NCBI GenBank assembly: GCA_963807865.1 | Contig: CAWEDK010000018.1 | Location: 124,001 to 188,000, forward strand | Origin: VAZQ01 sp963807865 | GTDB taxonomy: Bacteria > Pseudomonadota > Alphaproteobacteria > Rhizobiales > Xanthobacteraceae | Direction: 5' to 3' | Length of the DNA stretch: 64,000 nucleotides | In this document: positions 39,093 to 47,957 of the stretch, piece after piece | How positions within the stretch are numbered: position 1 is the stretch's first letter | Layout: every line of letters begins with the position of its first letter | Made by a program: the position numbers and the translations under genes | The notes under the pieces: generated by a model | What the model was told of the DNA's origin: nothing | Seen by the model: only the letters and a program-made list of their open reading frames with translations | The model's database searches: none

Positions 39093-39920
39093 TCAGGCAT
39101 CGGCTTCGAAGCGGAAGCCGTTGCCGGTGCGCGTCACATAGCCGAAGCCCGGGAAATCCATGTGCGCGCCGCCAACCCGCAACCGGTCGGCCGCGATGCG
39201 GTCGAACATCCGCAGCCGGGTCGTGCCGGCCATCTGCGGATCGACGTCGTAGACCAGCCCGGTGTCGGGACGTGGAACTTGGACAGCGGCGAGGTGCACG
39301 AGATCGCCCCAGATCAGCAGGCTCTCGTTGCCCGACTGCAGCAGCCAGCCGGTATGACCCGGCGTATGTCCGGCCTGCAGGATCGCGGACACGCCGGGCA
39401 CCGCCTCGCCGTCGCCGACCATGCGCATGCGCGAACGGTACGGGCCGGTGGTGACGCGGGCCTTGGCGATGTTGCGGCGGATGCGCTCGTCGCTCGCGCT
39501 CGCCTCGTCGCGATCGAGCCAGAAGCGCGCCTCCTGCTCATGCAAGATGACTTCGGCGTTTGGATAGATCGCCCGGCCCGCGTCGTCGACCAGTCCGTTC
39601 GAATGATCGGGATGCAGATGGGTGAGGAAGATCGTGCCGATCCGGTCGGGAGCGACGCCGGCCGCGCACAGGTTCTCGGGCACGCGCCCGAGCGTCGGGC
39701 CCATCGTGTTGCCGGAGCCGGTGTCGATCAGCGCGTACTTGCCTTTGATCTTGAGCAGGAAGGCGTTGACCGAGATATGCACCGGGTCGCCGATCTTCTT
39801 GCCCGACAGCCGCTCCTTCTCGGCCCGGTCGAGCTTGAGCACGACGTCGAGCGACGTCTGCAGCACGCCGTCGCTGATGGTGGTGACTTCGATGTCGCCG
39901 ATCGTTCTGGCCGGTCCCAT
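39093..39920 (-). CDS. MBL-fold metallo-hydrolase
   Basis: 275 residues. The zinc-binding motif is FLTHLHPDHSNG (HxHxDH). The substrate is bound after ALIDTGSGNTMGP, and later metal ligands lie in AGHTPGHTGW and WGDLVH. Related to quorum-quenching lactonase-like and other hydrolases; the substrate is unknown. Last gene of a three-gene operon with the flavin oxidoreductase (2-bp gap) and the alpha/beta hydrolase, which suggests opening of a ring or lactone intermediate. Confidence 0.88.
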   Translation of the reverse strand: MGPARTIGDIEVTTISDGVLQTSLDVVLKLDRAEKERLSGKKIGDPVHISVNAFLLKIKGKYALIDTGSGNTMGPTLGRVPENLCAAGVAPDRIGTIFLTHLHPDHSNGLVDDAGRAIYPNAEVILHEQEARFWLDRDEASASDERIRRNIAKARVTTGPYRSRMRMVGDGEAVPGVSAILQAGHTPGHTGWLLQSGNESLLIWGDLVHLAAVQVPRPDTGLVYDVDPQMAGTTRLRMFDRIAADRLRVGGAHMDFPGFGYVTRTGNGFRFEADA

Positions 39921-39922
39921 CG

Positions 39923-41113
39923 TTATTGTACCTGGAGCATTTCCGGGCGCCGCGCGGTGCGCGGCTCCTCGCCGCGCAGATAGGGCATGACGTCGCTGGC
40001 GAACAGCCGCAGGTTCTTTTCGGTGAGATCGGCCGGCAGCGTCGCGACCTGCAGCATGGCGATCAGGTTGCCGACGCCGAGCTCGCGCGAATAGCTCGGC
40101 GAGCTGCTCGCGCACGGTGGCCGGGCTGCCGGCCACCACCATGCCGAGGTCGATCAGGTCCTCGGCCTTCATCTCCTTCATGCGGTAGGCGAACTTGCTC
40201 TCGATCAGCGCCTTGGTCGAGGCGATCGACGAGTAGCCCGGCGGCATGCGCATCTCGAGCGGATAGTGCAGGAACTTGTTGAAGAACGCCTCGATGTGCG
40301 GCTTGAGCTCGCGGCGTGCGATCTCGTCGGTCTCGGCCACATAGGTCGGGATCGCCCAGCCGAGCTGCGAGGGCTGCGACTCGTAGCCTTCGCGTTCCGC
40401 CACTGCGCCGGTAGAGGTCGAACGCCTTCTGCGCCGGATTTGATCGGGCTGAAGGTCTGCAGGTAGGTGTACTTGCGCTTCGCCGACGCGCACCATTCGA
40501 CCGTCTCGGAGCTGCCCTGCGACGGGAATCCAGACCGGCGGATGCGGCTGCTGCAGCGGCCGCGGCCACAGGTTGACGTAGTCGAACTGATAGTGCTTGC
40601 CGTGATAGCGGAACGGGCCGGTCTCGGTCCACGCCCGCAGGATCAGCTCGTGCGCCTCGTAGATAGCGCTCGTGCGAGTAGGTCGGATTGACGCCGCTGG
40701 CGAAGTATTCGGTGCCGATGCCGCGCACGAAGCCGGTGATGATCCGGCCGCCGCTCATCTGGTCGAGCATGGCGAATTCCTCCGCCAGCGCCACCGGATT
40801 GTTGATCAGCGGCAGCGCACGCCCGAGGATCGCGATCTTGGCCTGCTTGGTCGAGCGCGCGAGCGCGGCCGCGATCAGGTTCGGCGCCGGCATCAGCCCA
40901 TAGGCGGTCTGATGGTGCTCGTTGACGCAGATGCCGTCGAAGCCGAGCTGATCGGCCAGTTCCAGCTCGCCGATGTAGCGGCTGATAGAGCTTCTCGCCG
41001 ACCTTCGGATCGAAATACGAGTTCGGCAGGGTTACCCAGGCGGAGTCGTAGCGGTCGGTGTAACTGAGGTCCAAGTCGGCGTAGGGCATGAGGTGGAAGA
41101 AGAAAGTTTTCAT
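39923..41113 (-). CDS. LLM-class flavin-dependent oxidoreductase, six frame breaks
   Basis: A luciferase-like monooxygenase using reduced flavin. It starts MKTFFFHLMPYADLDLSY. Family blocks are GICVNEHHQTAYGLMPAPN, KIAILGRALPLINNPVALAE and EEFAMLDQMSGGRIITGFVR, then WIPSQGSSETVEWCASA and MKEMKAEDLIDLGMVVAGSP. Changes near 40985, 40675, 40515, 40440, 40405 and 40086 each need one extra base removed; the result is about 395 residues. Its ATG overlaps the alpha/beta hydrolase stop by 4 bp (ATGA), indicating translational coupling. Confidence 0.85.
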
Positions 41114-41892
41114 CCCTGTGCTCCTTGGAAGAAGGCGTTGAGCCGCGGTCCGATGTCTTTGGCCCCCTCGATCGGGAGGGCATGTCCGGTCTTCGGCAAT
41201 GAAACGATGCGCGCCTGCTTGATCTCGCGCACGAACGGCTGGTGGCAGGCGAGGGGGATCACCCGGTCGTCCTCGCCCCAGACCAGCAGCGTCGGAATGT
41301 CGATGCGATGCAACCAGAATGGCAGTTGCGGACTGTGCAGACGCGGGTTCCAGGCAAGGCGCGCGAGGCCGGTGCGGTTCTGCAGGATGATGTCGATGTC
41401 GAGCTTGGCCTGTGCCGCCTGCCATGCGTCCGCGAGCTTGCGGTCGTGGAACTGGCGGCGGGCGAATTCCTCCGGCCCCCAGGCGAAAATATCGTCGATC
41501 GACGCATCCCGGCTCTCCGCCCCGGCCGGCGCCAGCAGCGTCAGCGAAGCGAGCCGCTGCGTGTTGCGGACCGCCATCTCGGCCGCGGCCCAGCCGCCGA
41601 CGCAATGGCCGACGAGGTGCACGTCGCGCAATCCGAGCGCCTGCAGAGTATCGAGATAGAAGTAGGCCAGATCGCCGACGCTATTCATCCAGGCGGGAAT
41701 CGGCGCGCGCCCGAACCCTGGATGCTCGGGGGCGATAACACGGTGCTGCGAGCTCAACGCATCGAGCAGCGGTGACCATGTATCGCCGTCGGCGCCGTGT
41801 AGAAACAGCACGGTGGGACCTGCACCGGCTTCGAGATATCGCAGCCTGGTGCCGGCGACTTCGATGGTCTTGTGATCAGTCTGAGGATTCAT
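41110..41892 (-). CDS. Alpha/beta hydrolase with Cys at the nucleophile position
   Basis: 260 residues. The oxyanion loop is LFLHGADGDTWS. The nucleophile elbow reads VGHCVGG, with Cys where Ser is usual. The acid is in WGEDDRVIP and the base His is in KTGHALPIEG. Family folds of this type cleave esters, C-C bonds or enol-lactones. The Cys codon is TGC and no frame break surrounds it, so it is either a genuine Cys hydrolase or a single-base difference. First gene of the hydrolase-LLM-MBL operon. Start ATG 41892. Confidence 0.88.
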   Translation of the reverse strand: MNPQTDHKTIEVAGTRLRYLEAGAGPTVLFLHGADGDTWSPLLDALSSQHRVIAPEHPGFGRAPIPAWMNSVGDLAYFYLDTLQALGLRDVHLVGHCVGGWAAAEMAVRNTQRLASLTLLAPAGAESRDASIDDIFAWGPEEFARRQFHDRKLADAWQAAQAKLDIDIILQNRTGLARLAWNPRLHSPQLPFWLHRIDIPTLLVWGEDDRVIPLACHQPFVREIKQARIVSLPKTGHALPIEGAKDIGPRLNAFFQGAQG

Positions 41893-42054
41893 GCCGGAAG
41901 CTTAGCGAAGATATTCGATCAGCGCCAAGTGCGGCACAGGCGCCGTTGCGCCGCCCTGCCATGCGGCGGTATCGTGCCGGCCACAAGAACAGCGGCGAAC
42001 ACGCCGCGGTTGCCCAGGCGCCGCATCATGAGCGCCGCGGCGAGGGAGGTTGCG

Positions 42055-43048
42055 ATGCACGCTCGCCCGTTCGGCGCTCGCACAATCTGTAGTGTTGCGA
42101 TGCTGGCGGCTGCGTTCTGCGCGACGCTTCCTGCGCCGGCGGCCGCGCAGTCCTGGCCGAACCGGGTTGTCACCCTGGTGGTGCCGTTCCCGGCCGGCGG
42201 GCCGACGGATGTGATCGCGCGCGCGGTCGCTGCCGATTTGGCCGACAAGCTCGGCCAGCAGGTTGTGGTCGAGAACCGCGCCGGCGCCGGCGGCAATGTG
42301 GGCGCCGCGACGGTCGCCAAGGCCACGCCGGACGGCTACACGCTGCTGCTCGGCACCACCAGCGCGGTGAACAACCGGTTCATGTACCGCAATCTCTCGT
42401 TCGATACCGACCGCGACTTCGCCCCCATTGTGCTGATTTCCAAGACGCCGATCGTCTTCGTCGCCAATCCCTCGACCGGACTCAAGACGCTCGCGGACCT
42501 GATCGCACGGGCGAGGGCCAATCCCGGTAAGCTCAACTACGGCTCGCCCGGCCACGGCACCGCCGCGCACATCACCGCCGAACTGTTGCAGAGCATCGCC
42601 GGCTTCAAGATCACGCATGTGCCGTATCGCGGCTCGGCACCGATGATCGCCGATCTGCTTGGCAACCAGATCGACCTTGGGGCCGATCTGTTCCCCACGC
42701 AAATCCCGCAGCTCAAGGCCGGCAAGTATGCCGGGCATCGCGTTGACCAGCTTGACGCGCTCCGCTGCGCTGCCCGATCTGCCGACGGTTGCGGAAAGCG
42801 GCTTTGCGGGCTTCGAGGCGGCGTCCTGGAATTCGCTGCTGGCCCCAACGGGCGCGCCAGCCGAGGCGATCGCGAAGCTCAACGCCATCGTCAACGCGTA
42901 CCTCAAGAGCGAGCGCGGAAAGCAGGACCTCGCCAAGTTCGAGATGCAGGCCGGCGGCGGCACGCCGGACGATCTGAAAGCCTTCATGGCGAACGAGGCC
43001 GCCAAGTGGGGCCCGATCATCAAGGCGGCGAACATCACGATTGAATAG
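42055..43048 (+). CDS. Bug/TctC-type solute receptor, one frame break
   Basis: A periplasmic receptor of the Bug family. The signal peptide is MHARPFGARTICSVAMLAAA...APAAAQ, then SWPNRVVTLVVPFPAGGPTD, ENRAGAGGNVGAATVAKATP and YGSPGHGTAAHITAELL. The C-terminus reads WGPIIKAANITIE. ATG 42055 has a GGGAGG site; ATG 42028 is an alternative. One extra T at 42727 breaks the frame, and removal gives LKAGKMPGIALTSLTRSAAL. A second Bug gene follows 31 bp later. Divergent from the hydrolase operon. Confidence 0.9.
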
Positions 43049-43079
43049 AGCGGCGCCCGGCGTGGCGAGGAGACGGCGG

Positions 43080-44066
43080 ATGACGGCGGTTATGCGCGGT
43101 ATATTTGTGGCGGTCCTGTTGGCCATCGCGGTCCCCGATCGGGCGGCCGCGCAGGCCGCCGATTATCCGAACCGGCCGGTGACGTTCGTCGTGCCGTTCG
43201 CGCCCGGCGGCGTGACCAGCCTGTTCGCCAGGCTGCTCGGCCAGAAGCTTGAGCAGCGTTTCGGCAAACCGTTCGTGGTCGACAACCGGCCTGGCGGCGG
43301 CGGCGTCACGGCGGCGGTCGCGGTCGCGAATGCCGCGCCCGACGGCTACACCATCATGATGGCGTCGAGCACGGTGCTCGCCGTCAACGTCAGCATGCGC
43401 AAGAACCTGCCGTACGATCCGCGCAAGGACCTGCAGCCGATCTCGCTCCTCGCGCGGGTACCGTTCGTGCTGCTGGTCAACCCGGCGCTGCCGGTCCATT
43501 CGGTCGCCGACCTAGTGCGGCTCGCCAAGGAGAAGCCCGGCTCGGTGTCGTTCGGCACGCCCGGGCCCGGCACCTTCCATCATCTCAACGGCGAGATGTT
43601 CAAGGGGATTTTCGGGCTCGACCTCGTGCATGTGCCCTACAAGGGTTCGGCGCCCGCGCTGCAGGACGTAGCCGGCGGCCATATCCAGATGATGTTCTGC
43701 GATCTGCCGCCCGCGCTGCCGCTGATCCAGAGCGGCAAGCTGCGCGCGCTCGGCGTGACCACCGCGCAGCGCGTGCCGGCCGCGCCCGACATCCCGCCGT
43801 TGGCCGAGGCCGGCATCCCGGGCTACGACACATCGTCGTGGCACACCGTGACGACGACCGCGAACGTCCCCAGGCCGATCGTCGACAAGCTCGCCGGCAA
43901 CATTCGCGAGATCATGAGCGACCGTTCGGTCGTGGACGTGCTGGCGCGCGACGGCGCGCTGGTGCAGGTCAGTCCGTCGCCGGACGAGATGAAGCAGTTC
44001 GTCGCGAGCGAGATCGCGCGCTGGGGCAAGATCATCCAGGACGCCGGGATCGCCGGCTCGGAGTGA
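43080..44066 (+). CDS. Bug/TctC-type solute receptor
   Basis: 328 residues, intact. The signal peptide is MRGIFVAVLLAIAVPDRAAAQ, then ADYPNRPVTFVVPFAPGGVT, DNRPGGGGVTAAVAVANAAP, SFGTPGPGTFHHLNGEMFK and VHVPYKGSAPALQDVAGG. The tail is WGKIIQDAGIAGSE. It is clearly a paralogue of the preceding receptor but diverged in the ligand loop (APGG in place of PAGG). ATG 43080 lies after GAGGAGA. No membrane components are nearby. Confidence 0.92.
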   Translation: MTAVMRGIFVAVLLAIAVPDRAAAQAADYPNRPVTFVVPFAPGGVTSLFARLLGQKLEQRFGKPFVVDNRPGGGGVTAAVAVANAAPDGYTIMMASSTVLAVNVSMRKNLPYDPRKDLQPISLLARVPFVLLVNPALPVHSVADLVRLAKEKPGSVSFGTPGPGTFHHLNGEMFKGIFGLDLVHVPYKGSAPALQDVAGGHIQMMFCDLPPALPLIQSGKLRALGVTTAQRVPAAPDIPPLAEAGIPGYDTSSWHTVTTTANVPRPIVDKLAGNIREIMSDRSVVDVLARDGALVQVSPSPDEMKQFVASEIARWGKIIQDAGIAGSE

Positions 44067-44096
44067 GCGCTGACGCGCGATGCAGGGTCGTCGTCG

Positions 44097-46022
44097 TCAG
44101 GCGGACTTGCCCAACCCCTTGCCCTTCAGCGCGCCACCGATCTCGTCGAGCACCGCCGGATCGTCGATTGTCGCCGGCATCGACCAAGGCTGGTCGTCGG
44201 CGATTTTCTTCATCGTGCCGCGCAGGATTTTGCCCGAGCGCGTCTTCGGCAGCCGCGCGACCGCGATGGCGAGCTTGAACGCCGCGACCGGACCGATCTT
44301 GTCGCGCACCAGCGCGATGCACTCCTGCTCGATCTCCGCCGCCGGACGGTTGACGCCGGCCTTGAGCACGATGAAGCCGCACGGCACTTCGCCCTTGAGC
44401 GCGTCCGCGATGCCGATGACCGCGCATTCGGCGACGTCCTTGTGACCCGCCAGCACTTCTTCCATGCCGCCGGTCGAGAGCCGATGGCCGGCGACGTTGA
44501 TGATGTCGTCGGTGCGGCTCATGATGTAGAGGTAGCCGTCCTCGTCCTTGAAGCCCGCATCCGCGGTCTTGTAGTAGCCCGGAAACTCGTCGAGATAGCT
44601 CTCGCGCATGCGCTCGTCCGCCTGCCACAGCGTCGGCAGGCAGGACGGCGGTAGCGGTAGCTTCACCACGATCGAGCCCATCTGGTTGGCCGCCACCTGC
44701 TTGCATTGCTCGTCGACGACCTGCACGTCGTAGCCCGGCATCGCCACCGTCGGCGAGCCGTGCTTGACCGGCAATTGCCCGAGGCCCACCGGATTGCCGG
44801 CGATCGCCCAGCCGGTCTCGGTCTGCCACCAGTGGTCGATCACCGGCACTTTCAGCATCTGCTCGGCCCACTCCACCGTCGGCGGATCGGCGCGTTCGCC
44901 GGCGAGAAACAGCGTGCGGAATTTCGACAGGTCGTATTGCGAGAGCAGCTTGCCCTGCGGGTCGTCCTTGCGGATGGCGCGGAACGCGGTCGGCGCCGTG
45001 AACATCGCGGCACAACCGTGCTCGGAGATCACCCGCCAGAATGCGCCGGCATCCGGCGTGCCGACCGGCTTGCCCTCGTACAGGATGCTGGTGCAGCCGT
45101 GGAACAGCGGCGCGTACACGATGTAGCTGTGGCCGACCACCCAGCCGATGTCGGAGGCGGCCCAGTACACCTCGCCCGGATCGATGCCGTAGAGGTACTG
45201 CATCGACCATTTCAGCGCGACCATGTGGCCGCCGTTGTCGCGCACCACGCCCTTCGGCCGGCCGGTCGTGCCTGACGTGTAGAGGATGTAGAGCGGATCG
45301 GTGGCGGCGACCGGCACGCAGTCCCACAGCGACTTGGCCCACACGAGCGCGTTGTCGCGTGCCGTCGCCCAGTCGTGATCGCGGCCGGCGACCAGCGTGG
45401 CTTCGGCCTGCGGCCGCTGCAAGATGAGACAAGCTTCGGGCTTGTGCGACGACAGCGCGATCGCCTCGTCGAGCAGCGGCTTGTACTTGACGATGCGGCC
45501 GGGCTCGAGGCCGCAACTCGCCGACAGGATGACCTTCGGCTTGCAGTCCTCAATCCGGGTCGCGAGCTCCTTGGCGGCGAAGCCACCGAACACCACCGAA
45601 TGAATTGCGCCGAGCCGCGCGCAGGCCAGCATCGCGATGACGGCCTCCGGCACCATCGGCATGTAGAGGATGACGCGGTCGCCCTTGGTGACGCCGAGGT
45701 CGCGCAGAATGCCGGCCAGCACCTGCGTTTCGGTCAGCAGCCGGTCGTACGTGATGGTGATCTTCTTCTCCGCCAGGGGTAAATCGTAGATGATCGCCGC
45801 CTGCGCGCCGCGTCCGGCTTGCACGTGACGATCCACCGCGTTCCAGCAGGTGTTGCAGACGCCGCCCACGAACCAGCGCCCGTATACGCCGGCCGATGGA
45901 TCGAATACCTGCTTGGGCTGTTCGATCCAGTCGATGGCCTGCGCGGCCTCGCCCCAGAAGCCCTGCGGATCGCGCTGGCTGCGGGCGTAGACCTCGTGAT
46001 AGCGGCTCGTGCGGGCATCCAT
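44097..46022 (-). CDS. prpE: Propionyl-CoA synthetase (PrpE-type acyl-CoA ligase)
   Basis: 641 residues, intact. The N-terminus has YHEVYARSQRDPQGFWGEAA and the Trp-containing PrpE/Acs start (AIDWIEQP). AMP-binding motif: ILYTSGTTGRPKGVVRDNGG. Also WWQTETGWAIAGNPVG, SRTDDIINVAGHRLSTGGME and the catalytic Lys in KTRSGKILRG. These features fit PrpE (NCBI family for propionate) better than acetate Acs. It activates propionate or a similar short acid to CoA. Start ATG 46022. It converges on the Bug receptor pair and is divergent from a TauE/SafE gene. Confidence 0.9.
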   Translation of the reverse strand: MDARTSRYHEVYARSQRDPQGFWGEAAQAIDWIEQPKQVFDPSAGVYGRWFVGGVCNTCWNAVDRHVQAGRGAQAAIIYDLPLAEKKITITYDRLLTETQVLAGILRDLGVTKGDRVILYMPMVPEAVIAMLACARLGAIHSVVFGGFAAKELATRIEDCKPKVILSASCGLEPGRIVKYKPLLDEAIALSSHKPEACLILQRPQAEATLVAGRDHDWATARDNALVWAKSLWDCVPVAATDPLYILYTSGTTGRPKGVVRDNGGHMVALKWSMQYLYGIDPGEVYWAASDIGWVVGHSYIVYAPLFHGCTSILYEGKPVGTPDAGAFWRVISEHGCAAMFTAPTAFRAIRKDDPQGKLLSQYDLSKFRTLFLAGERADPPTVEWAEQMLKVPVIDHWWQTETGWAIAGNPVGLGQLPVKHGSPTVAMPGYDVQVVDEQCKQVAANQMGSIVVKLPLPPSCLPTLWQADERMRESYLDEFPGYYKTADAGFKDEDGYLYIMSRTDDIINVAGHRLSTGGMEEVLAGHKDVAECAVIGIADALKGEVPCGFIVLKAGVNRPAAEIEQECIALVRDKIGPVAAFKLAIAVARLPKTRSGKILRGTMKKIADDQPWSMPATIDDPAVLDEIGGALKGKGLGKSA

Positions 46023-46190
46023 GACGCTGGCCTTCCTTGCTGGGGCGCCATTGTGAGCGGGACCGCGTTGTTTGCAAGCCGCACCCGCGCGACCGATGGG
46101 GCAAAAAGGCTGGCGCAGACGGCGGGCCTGCGCTTTGATCGAGATCAGGCGCCGCGGGCGACCCGCGCGCTTCCTCCTGCTGGACTCCCC

Positions 46191-46949
46191 GTGACCGCCG
46201 ATCCTGTGTTTCTTTTGATCACCGCGATCGCGGTGACGCTGATTGGCCTCTCCAAGGGCGGCTTCTTCGGCCTTGGCGTGATGGGGCTGCCGCTGATGTC
46301 GCTCTACGTGCCGCCGTTGCAGGCCGCCGCCATCCTGCTGCCGATCGTGATGGCGCAGGACGTGCTGACGATCTGGACCTACCGCCGCACCTGGAGCGCC
46401 TGGAACCTGAAGGTCATGCTGCCCGGCATGGCGGCCGGGATCGCGATCGGAGCATTGTTTGCGGCCTCGCTCGGCGCCGCCCATATCCGGCTGGCGATCG
46501 GCCTGATCGCCGCTGCGTTCGTGCTGCGGCACTGGCTCGGCGAGCGCTTCGAGCGCCTGCGGTTCACGCCGAATGCGTTCACCGGCGGGTTGTTCGGCGC
46601 GATCGGCGGCTTCACCACCCTGCTTGCGAATGCCGGCGGACCGGCATGGCAGATCCATTTGCTGCCGCAAGGGCTCGACAAGTTCACCTATGCGGGCACG
46701 CTCACCCTGCTGTTTGCGCTCAGCAACGTCATGAAGGTGCCGGCCCTTGGGTCGCTCGGCCAGTTGACGGCAGAGAACCTGATGTTCGGCGCGTTCCTGT
46801 TGCCGCTCGCGATCGCGGCGAACTATGCGGGTCTCTGGCTCGTGCGCCGCACCTCGACCGAGCTGTTCTTCCGCATCGCCTATGTGCTGATGCTTGTCAT
46901 CGCGATCGAGCTGATCCGCAGCTCGCTCGTCGAACTATGGTGGCCCTGA
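46191..46949 (+). CDS. Sulfite exporter TauE/SafE family permease, copy 1
   Basis: 252 residues with about eight membrane helices. Family repeats are GLSKGGFFGLGVMGLPLMSL and PLQAAAILLPIVMAQDV; the second half has GFTTLLANAGGPAWQIHLLP and LDKFTYAGTLTLLF. The GTG start is at 46191, after which TADPVFLLITAIAVTLIGLS begins. Members export sulfite, sulfoacetate or other organic anions; the substrate is not predictable. The next TauE gene is a tandem paralogue. Confidence 0.88.
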   Translation: MTADPVFLLITAIAVTLIGLSKGGFFGLGVMGLPLMSLYVPPLQAAAILLPIVMAQDVLTIWTYRRTWSAWNLKVMLPGMAAGIAIGALFAASLGAAHIRLAIGLIAAAFVLRHWLGERFERLRFTPNAFTGGLFGAIGGFTTLLANAGGPAWQIHLLPQGLDKFTYAGTLTLLFALSNVMKVPALGSLGQLTAENLMFGAFLLPLAIAANYAGLWLVRRTSTELFFRIAYVLMLVIAIELIRSSLVELWWP

Positions 46950-47136
46950 ACGTACTCGTCACTCGTGCGGCATACTCCGTAACCCTCTCCCCTTGCGGCA
47001 GGTGGTATCGAGAGAGCGGTGCGTGTGGCCGCCATTGCCGGTTGGTCGGGCGCCGTCCCGCCATGCAGAAAACCGGGTGGCGCGGTCCCTCTGCGAAGTC
47101 CTATATCCGCGCTGCCGGTCCCACCGAACTCCCGAA

Positions 47137-47898
47137 ATGACCATCATCACCGATCCGCTGTTCTATATGCTTGCAATCCCGGCCATTGTGTTGCTGGGGA
47201 TCAGCAAAGGGGGCTTCGCGGGCGCCGGCATGATCTCGACGCCGCTGCTGGCGCTGGTCGTGCCGCCGCTGCAGGCCGCCGCCATCCTGCTGCCGATTCT
47301 GCTGTGCCAGGACATGCTGTCCGCCTGGTTCTATCGGCGGTGCTGGAGCGCCTGGAACCTCAAGGTGCTGTTGCCGGGCGCCGTCGTCGGCGTGCTGGCG
47401 GCGTGGCTGTTCGCTGCCTACGTGGCGAACGCCTACGTGGAGATCGCGGTCGGCGTGATCGGCATCGTATTTGTGATTTGGTCGTGGTTCGCGCGCGTGC
47501 CACCGGAGCCGCAGCGGCCGAGCGTGCCAATGGGGATGTTCTGGGGTTCGCTCGCAGGCTTCACCTCGACCATCATCCAGGTCGGTGCGCCGCCCTATCA
47601 GGTGCACATCCTGCCGCAGCGGCTCGACAAGTTCACCCTGATCGGCACGACGGTGATGTTCTTCGGACTGGTCAACGTCATGAAGGTCGTGCCGTACGTC
47701 GCGCTCGGCCAGTTCTCGATGGCCACGCTCGGCACCTCGCTGGTGCTGCTGCCGGGCGCGATCGCCACCAACATTTTCGGCCTCTGGCTCGCACGCCGCC
47801 TGCCGGCGGCGCAGTTCTACAAGATCGCCTATGTGCTGGTGTTCGTCATCTCGATTGCGCTGATCTGGCAGGGCATTCACGAGATGGGCAAGCTCTGA
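47137..47898 (+). CDS. Sulfite exporter TauE/SafE family permease, copy 2
   Basis: 253 residues. It aligns along its whole length with copy 1: GISKGGFAGAGMISTPLLAL, PLQAAAILLPILLCQDMLSA and WSAWNLKVLLPG (copy 1: WSAWNLKVMLPG), with GFTSTIIQVGAPPYQVHILP. The pair arose by tandem duplication. The interval 46950-47136 holds a partial palindromic repeat (CCCTCTCCCCTTGCGG near 46984) and no gene. ATG 47137. Confidence 0.9.
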   Translation: MTIITDPLFYMLAIPAIVLLGISKGGFAGAGMISTPLLALVVPPLQAAAILLPILLCQDMLSAWFYRRCWSAWNLKVLLPGAVVGVLAAWLFAAYVANAYVEIAVGVIGIVFVIWSWFARVPPEPQRPSVPMGMFWGSLAGFTSTIIQVGAPPYQVHILPQRLDKFTLIGTTVMFFGLVNVMKVVPYVALGQFSMATLGTSLVLLPGAIATNIFGLWLARRLPAAQFYKIAYVLVFVISIALIWQGIHEMGKL

Positions 47899-47957
47899 TC
47901 GGCTGGATTGCTTCGCTGCGCTTCGCTAGGCTTAAGGGTCGGACGCGAGGCACGGCC

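Noticed and set aside
38010..39983. 657-codon plus-strand ORF spanning the subtilase and antisense to the MBL gene
   Set aside because: The extension past 39008 results from one extra G; corrected, the subtilase stops at 39078.
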